Shown: positions 59,477 through 64,000 of the stretch, piece by piece | Layout: each line of letters begins with the position of its first letter | Position numbering within the stretch: the stretch's first letter is position 1 | NCBI RefSeq assembly: GCF_020085105.1 | Contig: NC_058047.1 | Span: forward strand, 22,586,001-22,650,000 | Origin: Siniperca chuatsi | Lineage: Eukaryota; Chordata; Actinopteri; Centrarchiformes; Sinipercidae | Direction of reading: 5' to 3' | DNA: 64,000 nt | The notes under the pieces: model-generated | What the model was told of the DNA's origin: nothing | Database searches by the model: none | What the model saw: only the letters and a program-made list of their open reading frames with translations | Translations under genes and position numbers: made by a program

Positions 59477-62400
59477 GCTACATTAACAAAGACTAATTGA
59501 CAGCAAATAAACTACAACACTATAGTTGATATCAACAAGATTAGATAGACTGTGTGTTTTGGGTTTTCATTGTTATCCTTAGATAACTGAATAAATGATA
59601 ATTAAGAGTTTAACATCAACACAGTAACACATTACTCAGGATTTTGAAGTGTTAGAAGCAAGTGCGTTTTTCAAGACTTTTACTTTGACAAGGCCAAGAA
59701 GTGAATGCTGGCTCATTCTGTTGCAGTTTGTGGCGGCAGTGTATAGTTTAGATACTTAAAATCCTGAAATGGCCTGGTGAGTGTGATACTGTATGTAAAA
59801 GAAAATAATTACCCTAATACAGTTTTTATACATCATGTGAGTATTCAGGGTGCACAGTTTTCCATGTCAATGGGGTTCCATACAGTTGCTGGTGCAGCAA
59901 CCCAAGGAAACACCAGTGCGGGCTGAGTTTGATATGGACTCATTTCCTGTCAGGCAGTGTTGAATATTTCCTCAGTATCTTAACCTACTTAGCATCGCAC
60001 ATACACATAGATGTAGACTGAGGTTTGGGTTGCAGAAATTTTACAGCTTGCACTAGACTTCTTTTTTTAAATTATTTTTTTTTTAAATCACACACACATA
60101 CATGCGCAAATACACTGGTGCATCTCTGTCTCCTGATTTAGCAAAGGGAGGACTGGTGCACCCGCACACACAAATACGGTACACATAAACTTCAGGGCTT
60201 AAACCAAAAACCCATGAGAAACAGCAGAGGAACGCATCGTTTTTTTTTTTTTCTTTAGATGGCCAGGCTCGGAGGGGAACTGAACAAGAGAGAATGGGGA
60301 CTGAAGGAAAAGCTGAAGGAAAAGCTGGAAAAGAAGGTTTAGGACAGAAAAGTAAAGTAGGGGAAATAATGTTGAAGCAGAATAGCAGAGAGAGGGTAAA
60401 GGAAAAAGGAACAACAAATGCCAAAGCCTGTGGTTTCATTGATATGTGTTCAGCTGCAAGCAGCTGCTTGTCAACTTATTTACCAGGAACCTCATGCCTT
60501 TCAAAATAACTGTGTGTGTGTTCTTTTCCTTTTAGATGCCATCCTAAACATGGTAAACAACATTGCTGCTAATGTGCTGGGCGGCAAGCCAGAGCTGGAG
60601 GGTGGAACAGCAACAGGAGGTACTCATCCCTTATACACTTGCTTTCACACTGCTTCCTGTTACTTTTTTCCATCCTGCCTCACCTTTCATGTCCACAACT
60701 CCCTCTTGTAAATGCCCACTTTTCTGACTGGCATAAATAATACCGCTGTGGTCTGTGTCTCCAGAGCTGTGTTTGCGGAATGCACCGTTTTGACTTATTA
60801 GCATAGTACTGATTAAAAGATATTAACTTTACGTAGTTGTTAGTTTCATCAGTGCGAACATTAGTATTTCACTTAAGAAGGTTTGCTTTAGTTATCAGCT
60901 TTATACCAAGTTCTTCCTTTTCTTTTTTTATCCTTTGGAATCTGAAATATATGCATTCCTGAACTGTAGTTTGTAGGAGAAATTGCTACAAGCTGAGTTA
61001 ACGAAACAATTTATTTTACAAGACTGAAGTATAACTGGTTTATCCATATAAAACCATTAATCATTTCCAGATCAGCTCAAAAAAATAAAACTCTTGTAAA
61101 AATTGTTTAGCATGAGTCATCCAGTTTTAATGACAATATGTACTTGTCCTTTAGAGCACTATTGATTGGTTCACTGTCACTTCTGATCAGTAGGTAGCCA
61201 TTCCATTCATCTGTTTTTATCAACATTTTGTTTTTGCACATGAAAACCTAAATGGAAACTGCAGGAACAAACATGTAAATATCGCACCATAGTTTTTGCA
61301 CTGAGGTGGCTGAGGTGGAAAAGTTAGTTCATCAATCCAAAGAAAATAAGATAAAAGCAGATGGAAACATATTTTACAAATAAACAACGCTGATCCCAGA
61401 TCTGCTTCTGCTTCTTCTGTAGACCCAACATCGGTGTGTCACACATCTCCCAAAATAACAAATCAAATGGACGTCTAACAAGCATTCCACACACGAGAAG
61501 AAACACACTCATTCGTTACAGCTACATAAATACTCTTCATGAAAATATTGCAGAACCGTAGTTAATGGAAACACAGTAATTCACATTTTCTTCCAGACTT
61601 TTTAAAAATAGCATAAAAATGATTCCTCATTTGTATAGAGGACTACCATACTGTCCCTCTTTTCCTGCATTCAGCTCGTACTCACACTATTCAGCTGCCC
61701 TTTTTCTCCCTTTCTCTTTCTCTTTCTCTAACCGCCGGCATGCCTGTCTTCCCACATATTGTTTAGATTAACTGCTTCTACAACTGGGTCACTTTATTTA
61801 CTTCTCTAAAGTGCGAGCATATCCATAGCCTTGAATGTTCATGTGTATATATGCTGAGAGAGCCAGATAATTTTTTGGCTTTTGGCAGGAGGTCTCCCGC
61901 AGCATTTCAGCAGAACTTTGGCTATCTGTGTTTTACTTCTTGGCAGAGGAGCATAGATGAATTAAGACAGGGGTGGGGGGGCTTATGACGTTCCTCGCTC
62001 TGTTAACCCCACAGAGAGTTGATTCAAAATGACTCTCTGGCACAGCTTTTCCCCTGTGGTGTCGTGGTGTCGAGTTAAAGAGAAAACTCCTCCTGAACCA
62101 CAGATTTCACTTAGTTTTTATATTTTGTTTATGTTCCTATACAATTTAGTTTTTGATTTGCATTTCTCCCCATTGAACTAAAACAAGATTAGAAAGACCA
62201 ACTTTGTAAAAGCTGAGAACACTCAAACTAAAGTGTCTGTTTCACTGCTTTTTTACAAATTACAGTTCTGATTTCCATTTACTCCCGCAGAGAAGCGAGA
62301 GTGTGGGAGAGAGATCAGTTCTAACTGGACTGGACTGGTTCACAGTATTTCTGACTTTCCCAAACATGGGCTTGCCAGCCACACTGCAGCGAAAAGGGTC

Positions 62401-64000
62401 TCTGTTGTACACTGTTATACTCCTACAGCCACATAGGATTGGGGAGAAACCTGCCGCTGCCAAGTTATGTGGTTCTGTGAAATCTTAAATAGTAACAAAG
62501 TATTATCTAAGTCCTGTTCTGAGCTTGTTAATTGTTGTGTGTTTGTCCAAATGCCAGGTAATACAACAGCAGAGGAGAATGAAAAGAAGGGAAGCACAGA
62601 AGTTACACCTAAACCAGCTGAAACACCTCAAGACTCTGCAGTGTAAGTGTGCAGTCTACCAGTTAAAGACCAGTAAGCCATTATGAATGTAAATTGATTT
62701 TATATGCCAACGATGAGTTAAGTTAGAATACAACTAAGTCTTCACTTTTCTTCTATAACCCTCCAAAAACACAGAAGTTCTGTTAATATGCTTCTAAAAT
62801 TGTATCTGTGTCTTTCCTCCAGACTGGAGCCTGCAGAGCCAGAACACCCTGCAACCCAGGAGGACTCTAATGTCTCCAGTGAACCTTCCACGCCTTCCCC
62901 CTCATCACCCGACTCCCATGAGGACAGACAGATTGTCACTCTGGTAGAGGAGGAGGAGGATGAAGAGCCCAGACAGTCTACTGTCACCCTGATGGAGGAG
63001 GAGGGAGAGGAAGAAGAAGAGAAGAGAGAGGAGGAGACGAGGAAGGAGGCAGACAGGAACCAGTGGGAGAACCAGACTTACTGTCCTTTCTCCTCCTTCT
63101 CTTCCCTGTCTCTGTCCTGCATGGCCACCCTGCCGGAGCTGCTCCATCGCTGGTGCTCTGCCAGGCTGGCCAAGGAGAGACTCCGCAGCCTTAGGCGGAG
63201 GCAGCTGGGCATTCAAACACAGACACACCCTGATGCGCACACCCCTTCCCTCACACACACACCCCCACTGATCCCTGCCCCTGTCCCAACACCTCTCAAA
63301 GAACCCCTCCCCCTCACAGAAAAAGATCCAGAGCCCGAGGTGCCTGTTGTTAAGGGCCAAAATGAGGGCAAAATCTTGGGTGAGGGGCACACCACACATC
63401 CCAACACTCACACCCCTGATGCACACACTCCAGAGCTCAACATCATCCTAGAGCCAAGTAGAACCTCCACCATCCCCCCTCACAGTTTCTCAGACATCCA
63501 TAGTTCCCTGACATGGCCTACCCCCACCCATGAGGAGAAGCTACTTCCTCCCATTAAAGACGCAGCCCTGGACCCTGTTCCCACTCCACCCCTCCAAGTC
63601 TCAATCCCAGAGACACAACAGGCCAGCAGTGCCACCCCCACCCTTACTGTCAGCTCTTCCACACAGCCTGTGGCCTCTGAGACTGCCTCTCCTGGTGTCG
63701 TGGTTCCCCCTGTCAAGGAGCAGCCTGTTCAGCCTCTTCCCACTGCATCAAGGCCTGACGACCTTATCCCCCCTCCCACTGAACTGCCAACAGCTCTCCC
63801 CCTGACTGACACTCACACAGAAACAGTAAAGTCAGGCGCCGACAGTGGGGACTCACAGAGACACAGTGTCCAGGCTTCTCAGACTCATGTGGAGCAGGGG
63901 GACTCTCTCACTCAGACTGGAGAGCCGCATCGGGTGGAAGACACGGTGGACGAGGACCTGCTAAGCACTAATGGGAATGGAAATGTCCACCGAACAGCTA
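29456..64000 (+). CDS. suco: SUCO, SUN-domain ossification factor (partial, right end outside window)
   Basis: SUCO is an ER-membrane SUN-domain protein. Mouse mutants show defective osteoblast collagen production and poor bone formation. Eighteen coding exons with GT-AG borders and consistent phase: 29456-29508, 48424-48532, 50404-50505, 50984-51318, 52153-52293, 52654-52828, 54102-54213, 54751-54878, 55163-55230, 55351-55458, 56129-56234, 57742-57762, 58026-58081, 58822-58913, 59376-59441, 60536-60619, 62558-62642 and 62823-64000 (open at the edge). They give about 1006 residues so far. Order: signal peptide, acidic Glu/Pro-rich region, SUN domain at about residues 365-510, then a long Pro/Ser/Thr-rich segment. 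The coiled coil and C-terminal transmembrane helix known for the family must lie to the right. Confidence 0.95.
33753..33841 (+). pseudogene. U6 snRNA-derived sequence (probable pseudogene)
   Basis: Reads GTGCTTGCTCTGGCAGCACA, then a diverged TATGGTAAATTGGATTCG, then ATACAGAGAAGATTAGCAT and GGCCCCT, and AAGGATGAC, all in the order of U6 snRNA. The 3' part after GCAAG departs from U6, there are small insertions (CAT repeated, TTTTTAA), and I see no TATA box about 25-30 bases upstream. This fits a retroposed, non-functional U6 copy. Confidence 0.85.
34620..34960. mobile_element. MITE-like fragment (possibly hAT-related), ends unclear
   Basis: Contains GGGCCGAGACGATTATTGAA and ATTGATCATTTGAG, recalling the AT-rich palindromic MITE at 42004, followed by poly-T and CTATTGATTAATC. 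Termini and duplication are not identifiable. Confidence 0.35.
35201..35229. repeat. (TTG)n microsatellite
   Basis: About nine tandem GTT units within suco intron 1. Confidence 0.9.
35536..35640. mobile_element. Fragment of a dispersed repeat (GTAGGGCTGGGTGAT type)
   Basis: GTAGGGCTGGGTGATCAAAA with AATCTCAAATCCAGATTGCA and a later TAGATAACGATAA resembles a repeat widespread in fish genomes. A similar start (AGTGCTGGGCAATATTGAC) appears near 50549. Only a fragment is visible. Confidence 0.4.
39250..39710. repeat. Dispersed repeat with a diverged internal duplication
   Basis: CAAAGTTTATTAA...AAACGTGTTGCATGTCC near 39384-39430 is echoed by CAAAGTTTATTAACATTAAATGTGTCGCAGGTCC near 39571-39604, about 185 bases later. 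The segment ends with AAGTTGATCGGATGAACGG. No ORF and no family name. Confidence 0.4.
40092..40139. repeat. (TA)n microsatellite
   Basis: An uninterrupted AT dinucleotide run of about 48 bases in suco intron 1. Confidence 0.95.
42004..42375. mobile_element. hAT-type MITE with perfect 8-bp target-site duplication
   Basis: A 372-bp element bounded by TAGAGCTGCAATGATTA and, reverse-complemented from the right, TAGGGCTGCAACTAACGATT. The 8-bp direct repeat CTCACTAC flanks it at 41996-42003 and 42376-42383. The interior is rich in ATCGATTAAT-type palindromes and has no transposase. The 8-bp duplication is the hAT signature. The perfect duplication suggests fairly recent insertion. Confidence 0.88.
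42784..42825. repeat. (TG)n microsatellite
   Basis: About 21 TG units followed by (GA)n. Confidence 0.95.
48424..54213 (+). CDS. suco: suco exons 2-7: acidic, low-complexity luminal region
   Basis: Exons 48424-48532, 50404-50505, 50984-51318, 52153-52293, 52654-52828 and 54102-54213. Most of the region is Glu/Asp/Pro/Gln-rich with little conservation, for example [15 protein letters not shown] in exon 4. It is anchored by the conserved [19 protein letters not shown] in exon 7, a family hallmark directly before the SUN domain. Phases agree across every junction. Confidence 0.88.
48533..50403. other. suco intron 2 (1.9 kb)
   Basis: Contains the LINE tail at 48836-49413. The remainder (49414-50403) is unremarkable and ends in TTTCCCTAG. 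Confidence 0.6.
48836..49413 (+). mobile_element. 3' end of a LINE (non-LTR retrotransposon), decayed
   Basis: Translated pieces read [20 protein letters not shown], then [19 protein letters not shown], then [17 protein letters not shown]. This is the C-terminal end of a reverse-transcriptase polyprotein common in fish LINEs. The frame is broken near 49154 and the region ends with AATGGATGGATTGATGAAT, a GATG-type tail. No complete RT domain is present. The LINE clade (RTE, L2 or other) cannot be settled by eye. Confidence 0.75.
50506..54101. other. suco introns 3 to 6
   Basis: Intron 3 (50506-50983) has a repeat fragment at 50549 and T/G-rich homopolymer runs at 50871-50931. Intron 4 (51319-52152) has a pyrimidine tract. 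Intron 5 (52294-52653) is short. Intron 6 (52829-54101) has an ATT-rich simple repeat at 52951-52995. No further exon is recognised. Confidence 0.55.
54214..57741. other. suco introns 7 to 11
   Basis: Introns 54214-54750, 54879-55162, 55231-55350, 55459-56128 and 56235-57741, interleaved with exons 8-11. The stretch at about 55800-56035 may be an inserted repeat. The 1.5-kb intron 11 shows nothing recognisable. Confidence 0.5.
54751..58913 (+). CDS. suco: suco exons 8-14: SUN domain
   Basis: Exons 54751-54878, 55163-55230, 55351-55458, 56129-56234, 57742-57762, 58026-58081 and 58822-58913. Family segments: [96 protein letters not shown]. Exon 12 is a 21-base microexon (MFIKYIK). Exon 14 follows a (TG)n tract that ends in its acceptor. 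Confidence 0.95.
58082..58821. other. suco intron 13 with (TG)n at the acceptor
   Basis: The last 57 bases are a (TG)n run at 58765-58819 followed by TAG. The nearest pyrimidine run is TTTTTTTTT at about 58732-58740, some 80 bases upstream of the exon. Confidence 0.8.
59376..62642 (+). CDS. suco: suco exons 15-17: linker after the SUN domain
   Basis: Exons 59376-59441, 60536-60619 and 62558-62642 encode [20 protein letters not shown], conserved in the family, then [11 protein letters not shown] and a Glu/Lys/Thr-rich stretch ending ETPQDSAV. The junction ACC A|AT restores the Asn codon. Confidence 0.9.
59442..62557. other. suco introns 15 and 16
   Basis: Intron 15 (59442-60535) opens with a (CA)n tract at 59448-59476 just after the donor and has a poly-T run at 60240-60252. 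Intron 16 (60620-62557) contains repeated GATGGAAAC/ATGGAAAC words at 61250-61580, like the element at 13788-14554, and a pyrimidine tract at 61700-61730. No exon seen. Confidence 0.5.
62823..64000 (+). CDS. suco: suco exon 18: long acidic and Pro/Ser/Thr-rich exon (open at right edge)
   Basis: At least 1178 bases stay open to the window end. It starts with Ser/Pro-rich sequence, then poly-Glu runs ([22 protein letters not shown]), then a Cys/aromatic patch and [20 protein letters not shown], which corresponds to the hydrophobic patch and YKWCSVRVALYRQR of human SUCO as I recall it. Then follows a long Pro/Thr/His-rich, poorly conserved stretch. No stop was found in this frame. Confidence 0.88.

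Noticed and set aside
62742..63805. Several ORFs of 78-173 aa on either strand over suco exon 18
   Set aside because: Shadows of the long low-complexity suco exon, which stays open in its own frame.

Overview
The window reads as nuclear DNA of a ray-finned fish, probably a spiny-rayed teleost: split genes with GT-AG introns, many (CA/TG)n microsatellites, small TIR/MITE elements, a LINE tail, and a vertebrate gene order. All calls come from reading exons by eye against remembered protein families; no search was run.

Layout, left to right. (1) 1-18265, plus strand: a dynamin gene, exons 2 to 20 (exon 1 lies to the left), best called dnm3 because of its neighbours and because its large intron (6396-10866) carries, on the opposite strand, precursors of miR-199 and miR-214. 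That is the DNM3OS / mir-199a-2 / mir-214 arrangement of vertebrate DNM3. (2) 20344-about 22200, minus: pigc, a subunit of the GPI-GlcNAc transferase, with its ORF split by an intron. (3) 22329-about 23872, plus: a small unrecognised multi-exon gene head-to-head with pigc, with an unresolved reading frame. (4) 25216-28024, minus: tmed5, a complete four-exon p24-family cargo receptor. (5) 29456-64000, plus: suco (SUN-domain ossification factor), coding exons 1 to 18, running off the right edge, with a first intron of about 19 kb that holds most of the repeats.

Functionally, pigc starts GPI-anchor synthesis in the ER and p24 proteins such as tmed5 help export GPI-anchored cargo. Suco is an ER SUN-domain protein linked to collagen secretion and bone formation. 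The miR-199/miR-214 pair is known for mesenchymal and skeletal expression. This is a conserved vertebrate neighbourhood rather than an operon-like system.

I found no prokaryote-type or wholly new system. The points most worth a second look are the antisense miRNA pair and its possible promoter, the shortened dynamin tail and missing room for a second exon 10, the unnamed gene beside pigc, the suco uORF whose stop overlaps the start codon (TAATG), and a suco exon whose acceptor is embedded in a long (TG)n tract.
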